Shown one piece after another: positions 44,010 through 55,330 of a stretch of 64,000 bases of DNA; position 1 is the stretch's first letter, and each line of letters starts with the position of its first letter. The notes beneath the pieces were generated by a model that was not told the DNA's origin, did no database searches, and was given only the letters and a program-made list of their open reading frames with translations. The position numbers were made by a program, and so were the translations under genes. The stretch is from Imbricaverruca yamaguchii (taxonomy: Eukaryota; Arthropoda; Thecostraca; Neoverrucidae), in assembly GCA_034440575.1 (NCBI GenBank), contig JAOTOL010001468.1, positions 702,501 through 766,500 of the forward strand. The letters run 5' to 3'.

Positions 44010-44538
44010 ACCGAGCTGACGACCAGAACGGTGACCGTGCCGGGCCGGACCCGCACCGTCACCGTCACGCGCCGGGCCACCGTCACCAGGGCCGCACACG
44101 TCCACCTCCGTCGTCACGTCCACTGCCGCGGCCACCGTCACCACGGTCGTCACGTCGACACGGACCGCCACGCGCGCGGTGGCCGCGCGCTCGACGTCGA
44201 CGCGGGCGCGCACCGCGACCGCGCCGGCGCCGACGACCGTCACCAGCACCGTCACGCGCACCAGCACCAGCACCGCGCACGCGGCCGACGCGGCCGCGCG
44301 CACCGTCCGGGTGTCGGCGGCCGACGCGGTGCGCACCGGCACGCGCGTGCTGATCGTCACCGCCAAGGCGCCGGCGGTGACGGTGCGCACGACGGTCGCC
44401 GTGCCGGCCAGCGCCGCCGTGACCCTCGCGCGGACACGCCTGCTGGTGGTCACCAGCACCAGCACCGCCACCGTCTCCGGGCCCTGCGGCGGCTACACGT
44501 ACCGCCGGCCGGCCGAGAAGTTCGACTCCGAAGACTAG
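44010..44538 (+). CDS. Secreted Thr/Val-repeat protein, 3' coding exon (GGYTYRRP end)
   Basis: From about 44010 one frame encodes TELTTRTVTVPGRTRTVTV. Near 44095 the coding sense passes to another frame (STSVVTSTAAATVTTVV) that runs to the TAG at 44536, ending SGPCGGYTYRRPAEKFDSED. The ending parallels protein A's PCxxGYxYxRPAxxF. No signal peptide or YLPP motif precedes it. If the CAG at 44007-44009 is the acceptor, phase 0 matches the donor at 42888, but its pyrimidine tract is poor. The one-base frame change is either a sequence error, a small intron or an inactivating mutation. It could alternatively be a separate decayed paralogue. Confidence 0.55.
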
Positions 44539-44544
44539 GCCCGA

Positions 44545-45010
44545 CTGCGATTGTGACTGTGACTGCGATTGTGATGATTGTGACTGCGACTGTGATTGTG
44601 ACTGGGACTGGGACTGGACGTGGTGTGTGTGGTGCCGCACGGGATATGTGTGGGGCCGGACGTGGTGTGTGGGTTTGTTGATGGGGGATTACGCGGGGTG
44701 TGTGGGACCGGACGTGGTGTGTGGGTTTGTGGGGGAGGGGGTACGTAGTGTGTGTGGGACCGGACGTGGTGTGTGGGTTTTTTTTGGGGTGGAGTACGTG
44801 GTGTGCGTGGGGCCGGACGTGGTGTGTGGGTTTGTTGGTGGGGGGGGAAGGGATGTGATGCGTGTGGGGCCAGACGTAGTATGTTTGGAGCCAGACGTAA
44901 TGAGTTTGGGCCTGGGGCGTGTCTGGGGCTGGACGTGGTGTGTGTAGAGCCAGACGTCCCTGACTCACAGGGACTCACACCAGACGTGGTGAGTGCGTGG
45001 GGCCGGGCCG
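44545..45010. repeat. GTGACT-like hexamers then a 55-65-bp GGACGTGGTGTGTGGGTTTG array
   Basis: Directly after the stop, 44545-44615 is built from GACTGTGATTGTGACT-type hexamers. From 44615 to 45005 a longer unit recurs six or more times, with the core CCGGACGTGGTGTGTGGGTT and variable G- and T-rich linkers. Confidence 0.85.
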
Positions 45011-45086
45011 GACATGGCTGGGTGGCAGCCGGGCGTCCGCCGACGTGACGGTCGCGTCGACTCACACTGACACGACGATCACGATA

Positions 45087-45621
45087 ACACGGTCACGGTC
45101 ACGGTCACGGTCACGGTCACGGTCACGGTCACGGTCACGGTCACGGTCACGGTCACGGTCACGGTCACGGTCACGGTCACGGTCACGGTCACGGTCACGG
45201 TCACGGTCACGGTCACGGTCACGGTCACGGTCACGGTCACGGTCACGGTACGGTCACGGTCACGTCACGGTACGGTCACGGTCACGTCACGGTCACGGTC
45301 ACTGTCACTGTACTGTCACTGTCACTGTCACTGTCACTGTCACTGTACTGTCACTGTCACTGTCACTGTCACTGTCACTGTCACTGTCACTGTCACTGTC
45401 ACTGTCACTGTCACTGTCACTGTCACTGTCACTGTCACTGTCACTGTCACTGTCACGGTCACGGTCACGGTCACTGTCACTGTCACTGTCACTGTCACTG
45501 TCACTGTCACTGTCACTGTCACTGTCACTGTCACTGTCACTGTCACGGTCACGGTCACGGTCACGGTCACTGTCACTGTCACTGTCACTGTCACTGTCAC
45601 TGTCACTGTCACTGTCACTGT
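45087..45621. repeat. Hexamer satellite (GGTCAC)n/(TGTCAC)n, about 530 bp
   Basis: About 35 GGTCAC units (to 45300, with a few dropped bases) are followed by blocks of TGTCAC interrupted by three and then four GGTCAC units near 45457 and 45545. In one frame on each strand the array encodes only Thr and Val, the same dipeptide as the adjacent secreted proteins. The long Ser-Arg, Ser-Leu, Asp-Ser and Thr-Val open frames reported across it are repeat artefacts unless transcription is shown. Confidence 0.95.
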
Positions 45622-47740
45622 CTGGGTCAAGCTTTCGTTTGTACGGCCAGCACGAACAAGTGAGCACTCGATGGCCATGTCGGCTGTCATCTGATGATTA
45701 GACTGACTTCACACCCGTTCGCGTGGGCGCATATTCAACGTGGAGTGTAAATGCGCTGCCGTGTGCGCACGCGATGGTGTGAGTGTGCAATATGACCAGG
45801 TGACATGCAAATGCTTCCCTGCAGCCAACTTCGACAAGTCAAAGCATGGAGTAGACGCTGAGGAGTTGCAATTGTAGAGCCACCGTAATTAGCAAGGACG
45901 AGGAGTCTTCCGTCGCTTCGGCATCAAGTAATATGTTCACTCTGGACTAATTTGTGAATTATGCGTGCTCTTCGCGTTTGCAACGATAATACCGATCCGG
46001 TACCGCACACCAGCAAACCGAGTCTGCAGTGGACTGACATTAAATAGAGTACAGGGTGCCGTCAGCTAGGTCGTACTCCAGACGCACCAGCAAGCCGACC
46101 CTGTGCGTGGGACAACAGTAAATGGACACTCCCTGCCGGCCGCAGTCGGCTAGCTAGTATTCCAGAAAATATCTGCCTGAACTTCTGGTAAAAATGTTCA
46201 CGAAGTTTGAGTCGATGATGACTGGAGTACTTCACACGTGTTACTTATTCAATCGCTGACAAAGTTAAGTCCGGTGCCTAACACGTCACATGTACAGAAA
46301 GTACATGTGACACAACAGATATGCATAAAATGCGAACCGGCATTTGCGGGGCATACCGATGGAACGTTGGTGACCCCTGACCTAAAATGGCGCCCTCTCA
46401 AGGGGACGCTTGAGTGTACTCCACTCCTCTGAATGAAATGTTCAACCAAAGCGTCCCTCTCAGAGGAAAAGCAATCTTCTGATGATGAATGACGACTCAA
46501 TTGGACGTTCTAGCGCAGTCTGCCCCACTCGGCAAAATTTCCAGTCGTTCTAAGGCATCCATCCGAGGAAATGGCGCCCCTCCAGAGCACTAGTGACCCA
46601 ACGTAAGCTCCTGCATCCGCCCCTGCAAGGGTTATAACACACTATGAAAAGATTGTAGATGTGACGATTGCAATACCGAACACCACCGTCTATGGTCAAG
46701 CACCTGCACTTTTATGGGGTCGATGAAGACAAATCCATGCAAGACAATTCATCTTCTCTGACAATGCATTGCTTTCGTCTTGGACAGATGTGAACGTTCG
46801 ATACGATATGAGGGGTCGTATGATTCTCGTGAAAAAGCATCGTGAGATCAAATTGGTACACTTTCAATTTTAAACTTGTCAGCTCTTGCGCAACAAGGAT
46901 TCATTTCCGACGACCTTTTCGTGGAATGCTTGAGAGATTAAAAACGTCCCGGGATGCCATACCTCGGCACGTCATCGGACGACATTATCATCACCATTCC
47001 GCAGGTAGTCAATTCTTCATGAACAATAGTAGCGTCTTACCTTTGAGCTACAGTGCACGCGTAAATACGTAAATCTTAATCGACACATGATGACCTTCAT
47101 TAAGGCGACGTACGAGGCTTCCGAGTACCTGAGATAAGCAGAATCGCTATTGTCATCCAGCAACAACGAGTCTTTGGTGGAATTGCATATACGTGGCTCT
47201 TATTTCATCAGGTCGTGAAAACTGCCTAAAGTGGATGCGGGGAAGGCTTTAATGTTGCCGGAATTCGACCACAATATGTCGGAAATGGGACCGTTCTCCT
47301 GAACACAAAAAAAATGTTTTTTTCATATTTAAAAAAATCGGGTTGAATCCTAGATCGTTGAATCCCCTACCACCTCAAACTGTATGCAGTAAACATGATA
47401 CTGCATTCTTAAGCGAGGAATGCAGACGGCTGATCCCTGTCCGTGCAGGATGTTAAAACAGCATTCGGAAGAACGTTGATTCAGTATTCGGTAGAAGGTA
47501 AGTGCAAGAGCTCATAGGCAAGAGCTTGCAAGCTTGCAAGAGATTATAGACGCTCGAAAGAGCCCGCATCCATTCGCAAGGGCCCACATATTGCTCGTAA
47601 AGGCTTATAGATGTTCTTAGGGGCCCGGTATCAGCCACGGCGACCACAGAAAGTACTGTTGGCCTTTATATGTTTGCCGTGGCTCGCGCCAGCCTACCGC
47701 AGGAGCCCAGTGAATAGACGATCGCTCCTTCCGTCCAGGC
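45622..47740. other. No gene recognised; small hairpin at 46285-46311
   Basis: GTCACATGTAC (46285-46295) and its perfect complement (46301-46311) enclose AGAAA. Otherwise no structure or coding similarity is seen. Confidence 0.5.
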
Positions 47741-47741
47741 T

Positions 47742-48031
47742 ACGTCCTGGTACGTCGGGATCAGGCCACGTCCCGCTACGTCCTGGTACGTCCGGATCAG
47801 GCCACGTCCCGCTACGTCCTGGTACGTCTGGATCAGGCCACGTCCCGCTACGTCCTGGTACGTCTGGATCAGGCCACGTCCCGCTACGTCCTGGTACGTC
47901 TGGATCAGGCCACGTCCCGCTACATCCTGGTACGTCGGGATCAGGCCACGTCCCGCTACGTCCTGGTACGTCGGGATCAGGCCACGTCCCGCTACGTCCT
48001 GGTACGTCTGGATCAGACCACGTCCTGGTCC
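47742..48031. repeat. 36-bp minisatellite, about eight copies
   Basis: Unit contains CGTCCTGGTACGTCTGGATC and AGGCCACGTCCCGCTA, in near-identical copies every 36 bases, ending at CGTCCTGGTCCAG. It would encode GTSGSGHVPLRP in one frame, within an open frame of 146 codons (47611-48051) that I do not regard as a gene. Confidence 0.92.
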
Positions 48032-48369
48032 AGATATCTGCTTGTTTTTGATGGCTGTGTGAGTGACCCGTCCACCGCTCTGCTGCTGGTTCAGGGGTGC
48101 CGGCGCTACTTCCTGTCCGTCTGTGGACGACGCCGTCGCCGTTTTCAGTGTTAAACCATCTAATCAGTAACGTCCCCTAGATGACTTTAATGTCAAACGC
48201 CATCACGGATGTTACATTGCAGAGGGGATTGGGAGGTGATTAGTTCCATGAGCTTTTAAATGCGAAATGCATATTCTATTGATTCGCTAAGAAGGTGTTT
48301 CGAATCGCCATGCATTCGCGTGTCGTAACAGCGGAACGAAAGACTGCACCTGATTGAAGTATTAGGTCA

Positions 48370-48765
48370 GTTCCATAACAGATCGACCAATGATTTTCAA
48401 ATTATACAACTAACTCTGTATTTGGACCAAAAGTGGTGTACAGGGTTGTCTTGTGCTGTGTACACACCTGAGCAAATTAGCCCGATCCGATCAACGGTTT
48501 CGGAGTTTTAACCTATGGCAGTGTTTTGAGATCACAGTGTTAATGGAGAGAATGTGTGACATATTATGCATCTGTGAGAAGAAAAATGATGAAGGAAAGC
48601 ACATCTGTGATAAAATATCAGCATTTCTCATGTTTGCCCGCGTGACCCCATGTCCTCGTGACCACGTGGCATTCGGTGACACCTAGTCCATTTAAATTAA
48701 TAAATTTGATGGCAGAAATACCAACGGGCATGATTTATCTGCAATATAAAAAGAAAGCGTTTTGC
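48370..48765 (+). repeat. Dispersed repeat family 2, copy 1
   Basis: Shares with 52185-52585 the phrases GTGTGACATATTATG, ACACATC(T/C)GTGATAAA, GCATTTCTCA, CACCTAGTCCATT-like and ATGGCAGAAATAC. The pair is roughly 75-80 percent alike by eye. No terminal repeats or coding frames are recognised. Confidence 0.7.
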
Positions 48766-49560
48766 TTTTAAAAATCCAATATTTTGGTACGTTCTCCAGG
48801 ATACTTAAAGCACATCGGAGCTACAATGACCGCACGAAGGCCTGGAAAACGGACTGGAAAACGCAAATAGTGAAATAGTACCGCAAAAAGCATTGGGTGC
48901 GAAATAAAATGCTTTCTAAAATGTGTCAGATCCATAAAAACACTGTGGGTATACAAAAAGCGGTGAAGCCTTAAAACGCGTCCAGGCCTCAAAGAGTATC
49001 GGGATATTGCCCTGAGGCGCAAGCATATATTGGTTCCTTTAAAAAGACTGAGGAATATCAAAATTTGACGATCTTACTTTGTAAGTGATTTGTGCAAGTG
49101 TTATTTGTACAAGGCGTGAGCTGTCTTACCAAGGGATAGCAGAAGATAACCTTTGAACAGGAGTTATTTCCAGTAACTTTGAAAACATGGTGCCAGGGTG
49201 ACCCACTCCACAGAAAAGTAAACCTGTTTCTAATTTCGTCCACTACAAATTAAAAGGCATCCTTTTAAAACGCATTGTTCAAAATCCGTTGGCATTGAAC
49301 AAATAGGACTGCTTGGACTATTTCCAAATCGTTTCCATCCTCATCACGTAAATTCCAGGAACGCTACGGACCTTGGAATTGACTAGATGCGCGTGGCTTG
49401 TGTTAGTTGGCACAGTGCGCCAATGCGTTGTGCGTTGTGCGATGCGCCATAATGAATGTTATTCCCGTGTGGAAATGGTGCACACTATCACTTGAACACT
49501 GACACATATTGCCGGAAGACAAGTCCCTGTAATGAATAAGTCAATGATCGATCGAATAGC
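48766..49560. other. No gene recognised
   Basis: AT-rich sequence without repeats or domains that I can identify. Confidence 0.45.
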
Positions 49561-49566
49561 TACAGA

Positions 49567-49966
49567 CGGAGTGCAGTGTCGGCATGATGGTGTACGTACA
49601 CGGAGCACAGTATCAAGGTGAACGGCCACGTACACGGAGCACAGTGTCAGCGAAGAGAACTGTGCAAACGGAGCGCAGTGTCAGCGAAGAGAACTGTGCA
49701 AACAGAGCGCAGTGTTAACGTGAAAAGCTATGTAAACTGACCGCAGTATCAACGTGACGAGCTACGAAAACGGAGCGCAGTGCCAGTGTACAGTGCTGCG
49801 TAAACGGGGTGCGGTGTCGGCACGAAAAGCTATGCAAACGGAGCGCAATGTCAACGTGAATGGCCGTGTAAACGAAGCGAAGTGTCAACGTGAAGAGCTG
49901 TGTAAACGGAACGCATTGTCAACGTGAAGAGCTGTGTAAACGGAACGCAGTGTCGACGTGAAGAGC
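49567..49966. repeat. 34-bp degenerate minisatellite
   Basis: Unit resembles AAACGGAGCGCAGTGTCA followed by ACGTGAAGAGCTGTGT. Starts at 49635, 49669 and 49703 show the 34-base period, with drift to 36-38 bases further on. About eleven units in total. Confidence 0.82.
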
Positions 49967-50117
49967 CATGCCGCGAGCCACTAATTCCCCGTATTCTTCC
50001 ACGGCCACGGCGTCCCGTTGCCAGCCGCCGGTTTCCAGGCGACGTGGCCGCTGAACGACAACACAACACACGCACCGCGGCCCTGCCGGAGGACTCAGTG
50101 GCCGCACACGCGCGTGG

Positions 50118-50150
50118 CACGTGGCACGTGACGCTGACACGTGGCACGTG
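50118..50150. promoter_or_regulatory. Cluster of four CACGTG E-boxes
   Basis: CACGTG occurs at 50118, 50125, 50138 and 50145, so a 7-base-spaced pair is itself duplicated at 20 bases. It lies in a CpG-rich stretch (49980-50420), which holds two further CACGTG palindromes outside the cluster. CACGTG is bound by bHLH proteins such as Myc/Max, USF or CLOCK/cycle. No gene start is identified nearby. Confidence 0.45.
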
Positions 50151-50420
50151 ACACCGATGCCCAGTGCAGCTGTGCCGGCCGACTGTGTGTGTGTCGGACA
50201 CTGTGCGGTGTACAGGGCGTGTCGGCACGGGAGCGGCCGGGCGGCCGGCTGCCGGACCCCGCACGGCGGCCACGCTCGCCTCACGTGAAGCGTGCCCGGC
50301 CTTCACAGTGCACGTGTGGTGGCGCGCGGAGTGCGAGGGAGCCGGACACTGCAGCGCCGGTCGGGGACGGAGCGCTGCAGGCTGCTGGTGAGCTCGACGC
50401 TGGCGGTGAGTGCACGAGAT

Positions 50421-52180
50421 GTGGTCATCGTCACGAGGCGAGAGCGAATACCGTCAATGGAAAACTGTTCGCACGGGATGCGGCAGGTGAGGTCAGTGGG
50501 GCCCCGTCACCTCATCTGAAACAGCACGTGGCCTGCCTCGGCAGGAAATGGGATCATGACACGGTGCAAACTGTATGTTAGGGCCGCGGTTCCGTTTTTT
50601 TTCTTCTCTCGTGTATGCTACCGTTTTGTTGACATAAACCAGCTTTTATCGATAATGCAAGGTTTAACGTCATCGTTATGCTGATGTGAACCAACTTCCC
50701 CAGATAATTAATCCATGTCAACTTCTTACGTTGACACAAAGTGCATCTCCTGCGAAACGAGCGAAATGCACGAAACCTAAGCTATGCAAAAATCTGACAA
50801 TGTTGAAATAAACACGTTTTAACGCAAAATGACGATCTCTGGCGAAATATAACTGCATCAGTCTCATCGTTTGGAATGTCATGAACAACCTAATTTGTTC
50901 TGTAAATTAGATCACCACTACATACTTTTTAGGAAATCATCCTTTCCTATACTCCATAGGTCGAGCTAAATTACCTGGGCAGTATGAAAATTGACCGTAT
51001 TCCGTAATTGGTGCGACATTTGTCCCCTACGTTTGCTCTTACCGTCTGCCAGAAAGGATGAATGTCTTGCGTTCTATGACGTATGCGTGAGCTAAGCATA
51101 TTGTGGACCAATGATGGGCGGAAAAGATTGCAGAACTTTCACTGATATAGACAAAGTTGGTGAGAACAAAACGCTTTAAAAAAAACTGGGGCATGGCTAG
51201 CGGGTGGGTAAAATGGATAGAACGCGCGATATCCGGTGCATCCGTCCCTTTCAGCTCTCAACAGAGTCCCTGTGGGTCCTTCTGATGTCCCTAGTTTCTC
51301 TCCAGCGGCTGAGCGTCCCTCTGCATCGTCTCAGGGGCCCTCTTTGCCGACTCAGGATCTTTTCCGTCACACCGGGGCACTGTTTGGAAAGTTCTGTGTT
51401 GGGAAGTTGTCAGCTTTGACCCCTCCGTCAGCTCAGGACCCTTCATATTGGCTCGTGGTTATATCCATCAACCCTATGGTCTGTCCAGAGTGGCCCAGGG
51501 GACCCTGCGCGTACGCCTTGGGGGGCCTTTGCGGGCACCTCAGGACGGTCGCCTGAAGGCATGGACGTCGCCACTGGCGGGGTCCCTGCGGTGTTTACCC
51601 CACCGGTATTTTTATTGGTGTGGTCCGACCCCACCTAGAAGAACGGACTTTTTATCACAACTTCAATCTAAAATGTACAGCTTTTGATCCTTCGTATCCT
51701 GACGGAGCGCTGGTGGAAACGTCTCGCGACGGCTGCGATTCGTTGAAAACATTTATCTTCACACGAAATATGGGTCAATCCCGACAGAAAACGATTTATT
51801 TCCGACACTGCTTGTTCGATCCAAAATCGTCCGTAATGTTTATTGCGTTTTTGGTTCATTGAATTTTTCAACCATTTCTAGTAAGTGCTTGCAACCATCA
51901 TTTCCTAGGGCAAGTAACAGTGAAGTTGAGCAAAATGAAAGACTCGGAAAGGACGTTCTTGATTGCCTCTTTTCAATCCTGCACCGAAGTGGTAAGTACT
52001 TTGAACCTATGTAGTGGGGTACCAAGCAAATTATTTGTATTTGTATGAGTGGGGTAGAGGATGCAAAATCATAACAGGGTGAGATTATGCACTTACTTCC
52101 TAGACACTCAAGCCTTGGTGCCTAACTCCGCCTGCTTATGCAAGATCAGCTGTTTCCATATATATTGCAGCTGGTCGACG
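50421..52180. other. No gene recognised
   Basis: Open frames of 60-106 codons around 51204-51862 overlap one another on both strands in a GC-rich patch, but none shows a recognisable domain. Confidence 0.4.
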
Positions 52181-52184
52181 AACA

Positions 52185-52585
52185 AACATTTTCAAATTTG
52201 ATATCCACTAAATTTGTACTTGGACAGAAATTGGTGCACAGGGTAGTCCTGTGCTCTGAACATGACTGGACAAGTTTTAGATTGATTTGAACAACGACTT
52301 CAGAGTAATAGCCTACGGCAATATTTTGAGGTCACACAACAAAGGTATCTTTGACAATAGATATTTCCTCGATAATGAAGAGAAAGTGTGACATATTATG
52401 TATCTTGGAGAAGACAAATGATCAAAGAAAACACATCCGTGATAAATTATCCGCATTTCTCACGTTTGACCTCATGATCCCATGACCATGTTACCCCTCG
52501 ACCTTCTGTGACCCCTAGTCCATTGGAATTCATAAATTGAATGGCAGAAATACAAGCGGGCATGATTTGTTTGCTATGCAAAGAA
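52185..52585 (+). repeat. Dispersed repeat family 2, copy 2
   Basis: Second copy of the repeat at 48370-48765. It carries an extra segment near 52345 (TATCTTTGACAATAGATATT) absent from copy 1. Confidence 0.7.
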
Positions 52586-53744
52586 CTTTGAACAATGAGA
52601 TAAAAGAAGGGTGAAACAAAAGTGCTTGCTCAACAAAGATACTAAAAACGTATTCTTGTACATCTTATAGTTCGCTTCAGTAGACATCACAAAGTTCAAG
52701 GTTATCCATTACCGGTAAGTTGGTTATTGGAGTCATAGGCACACCGACTGCTTCGGTCATGCAGCATCCATATCATCGTCAATGAAACGATAGCATATGG
52801 TCGTGCGTATGTTCATATGCTATTGTGTGATATGGGCATTAGCCTGTGCCGATAATTTTCAAAGTGGTGTCATACAAAATTGCTACTGTTTATATTTTGC
52901 CTTGATATGTGCCTAACAATTTGGCATAGAAATTAGATCGCTGGGCAATACGCATTTTTTCTTTAAAAAAATGCTTATATGGCGCTGAATTGGCTGTTTT
53001 CACGGCATTCGGCCCAATATGGCCCCGAATGCCGCTGTTTTCGGCATTCGGCGCCATAATGGCTGTCAATACCAATCCATATAAGTGGCCAAATAGTACC
53101 TCTTTTTGATCGTCTCGACGAGCTGAGTCGATTAAAACCGGTCAGTATTGTCTAAAAATCGATAGTTAAGAAAATATCGATTATCTTATGTCTGTTAATA
53201 CACCAGTCCATTTTGGGGCATACAAGGAACTCCTAGGTTTAAAGAAGTAAGAATGATTATACAGCCGCGGTTTCTGCACATACTTACTTGAGGACTTCAG
53301 CATCACTCAATGGGCATATAAATATAGACAAAGATTCATATTTATTCGCTGTTTGAACTACATAGCAGCATGATATGTACTACATAGGCAATGATCTGAC
53401 ACATACAGTGTACGTGTCAGATCATGGCCGGACACGTACAGTGTATGTGTCAGATCATGGTCTGGGAGACACTGCATGCAAAAATGTCCGGCGTATCGTT
53501 TAATTCATTGTAGGGGTTTACTATCTATCCGATGTGGTTTCGCGCTAAGGTGCAGCACAACTGGCTGGATGGGCCGCGGCATATGCTGTGCCAGCTGCAG
53601 CTCACTCGGCTGCAGCATGGGAAAGTCGTGAGCATCGTGATGCCGTACCTCCACTCCAGTGCCTGGTATGCCTCTCAACGAAATGGCGCTCCAGACACTT
53701 CTCTGTAGTGATGACAGAGCAGACCGCCAGTTCGCTGCTGAACG

Positions 53745-54430
53745 TATAAAAAACGCCAGCGAACGAGTAAGTAAATGCTAATAGTATATTCCCGTGAGGG
53801 CAATGATTATTAGCATTGTTACGAGTCGCCAGGTAGTGACAGCTCAGCCCGCCCGCGGCGCAACGAGCATCTCGGCGGGCTGTTCCCGCCACCCTTAGCG
53901 ACACCGAACTACTACTATCTGTAATTGGTGCCGGTAGGTGTCGCGCCCGGGGGGCCAGGCACGGAATTGTCCGTTATACAACAGCAATTAAGCAAACCTT
54001 ATTAGCTAAGTGCGGCCGTATACATTCGTAACCCAATAAACATAATAAATAGGCGGATGGGAACAAGCAGTAGTACTAAATCGCGCACAGAAATTAATTC
54101 GTGGCTAAAATATGTTGTAATATAAATAAATGGCAACGCCCAGTCTCCCGCTGCAACCGCTTCCGTCGGCACGGACAACCGATTGAGCAGGGTCGATGGT
54201 CTAACCCACCTCCACCCCATCAACCACACCCCGGACCGTGATGTGCACTTCCAGTCTCCTCCTTCCGTCAGAGACGGTCTTTCAGCCGTACATCGACGAA
54301 AACGGAACGGCTGAAACTAGCTGGAGTCAAGACCGTCGTAAGCCAAACAGTAGGTCGCAACTGCAGAAAAAAGACGCCAGCGACTCGTAACAATGCTAAT
54401 AATCATTGCCCTCACGGGAATATACTAGTT
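53745..54430. repeat. Nested inverted pair within the long-inverted-repeat element
   Basis: A segment of about 50 bases at 53785-53832 (TATATTCCCGTGAGGGCAAT, then ATTATTAGCATTGTTACGAG) recurs in reverse at about 54380-54426. The left copy is preceded by a further partial inverse copy (AACGCCAGCGAACGAGTAAG), making 53745-53832 itself palindromic. It may be a second element inserted into the first. Confidence 0.65.
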
Positions 54431-54530
54431 GCACCCGCGGCAAATATGAGCGTGGAGACCCCAGCGTCCGTCCCAGGAGAACTTCGAGACTAAATGAGAC
54501 CGCGGAGGGTCTGCAGGAGTTGATAACCTG

Positions 54531-54581
54531 GGACGACGCCTTCGAACCGGCCCTCACGTGGCCGGTTCGAAGGCGTCGTCC
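54531..54581. repeat. Perfect 22-bp hairpin with 7-base loop
   Basis: Positions 54531-54552 and 54560-54581 are exact reverse complements around the loop CTCACGT. The phrase TTCGAAGGCGTC of the arm occurs again at 54592. The stem is GC-rich and would be very stable in RNA or single-stranded DNA. Confidence 0.85.
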
Positions 54582-55330
54582 ACATAGACAAAGTTCGAAG
54601 GCGTCTGGAGCTTGGCGTCGATGGTCCGATGGTGATAACGGGGAAATTAAAAAATTAAAGCATTAATCGTTTATCACCAAGTTCTGATTTTCGTCTGAAC
54701 GTGATGTGCAAAGGCTGTCTGAATGTCTCAACATGTAACGAATAGGTTGGTATGTGATGCACATGCGTACAAAGCCGCATCCCTCAATCATGGTGCTATG
54801 TAGTTTGGACGGCGAATGAATATGAAGCTTTGTCTATATTTATATGCCCAGTGAGTGATGCTGAAATCTTCATATGATTAAGTGCAGAACCCGCGGCTGT
54901 ATCATGATTTTGACTTGCTTAAACCTCAGGGTTCCTTGTATGCCCCGAAATGGACAAATGCTGGTGTATTAGATGACATAAGATAGCAGATATTTTCCTA
55001 CCTATCGATTTTTTCGACAATATTGCGTTGTTTCAATCGACTCAGCTCGTCGACACGATCAAAAAGAAGTACTATGTGACTCATTTATCTGGATTGGTTC
55101 TCACAGCCAATATGGCGCTGAACGCAGAAAACAGACTTTTTCAAACACATTTTGAGAAAAATACCGATTGCCCAGCGATATAATATTATGCAAAATTGGT
55201 AGGCAAATATTAAGGCCAAAATAAAAACAGTAGCCGTTTTTGATAACACCACTTTGAAAATTATCGACAGAGGCTAATGGGCATGCTTATGCATAGCATA
55301 TGGTCCATAGCATATGGCAAGGTAAGTCGA

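Larger units (their letters stand above)
52800..55330. mobile_element. Long-inverted-repeat element, about 2.5 kb
   Basis: Left arm 52800-53375 and right arm about 54790-55330 are inverted copies. Shared blocks, with the right arm read in reverse, include GATAATTTTCAAAGTGGTG, ATCGCTGGGCAATA/C, TCTTTTTGATCG, GACGAGCTGAGTCGATT, GGGGCATACAAGGAAC, TTCAGCATCACTCA and GGGCATATAAATATAGACAA. Arms differ by substitutions and by an insertion in the left arm (about 52995-53050), itself a CGGCATTCGG/CCGAATGCCG hairpin. No transposase is seen in the 1.4-kb centre. It resembles a foldback-type or long-TIR non-autonomous DNA transposon; target duplications are not clear. Confidence 0.75.

Noticed and set aside
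45000..45701. Open frames of up to 234 codons encoding Ser-Arg, Ser-Leu, Asp-Ser or Thr-Val repeats
   Set aside because: They are all translations of the same hexamer satellite; every frame is open by construction and no start context or splice structure supports a gene.
47611..48051. 146-codon frame with GTSGSGHVPLRP repeats
   Set aside because: Produced by the 36-bp minisatellite; nothing outside the repeat resembles a protein or signal peptide.
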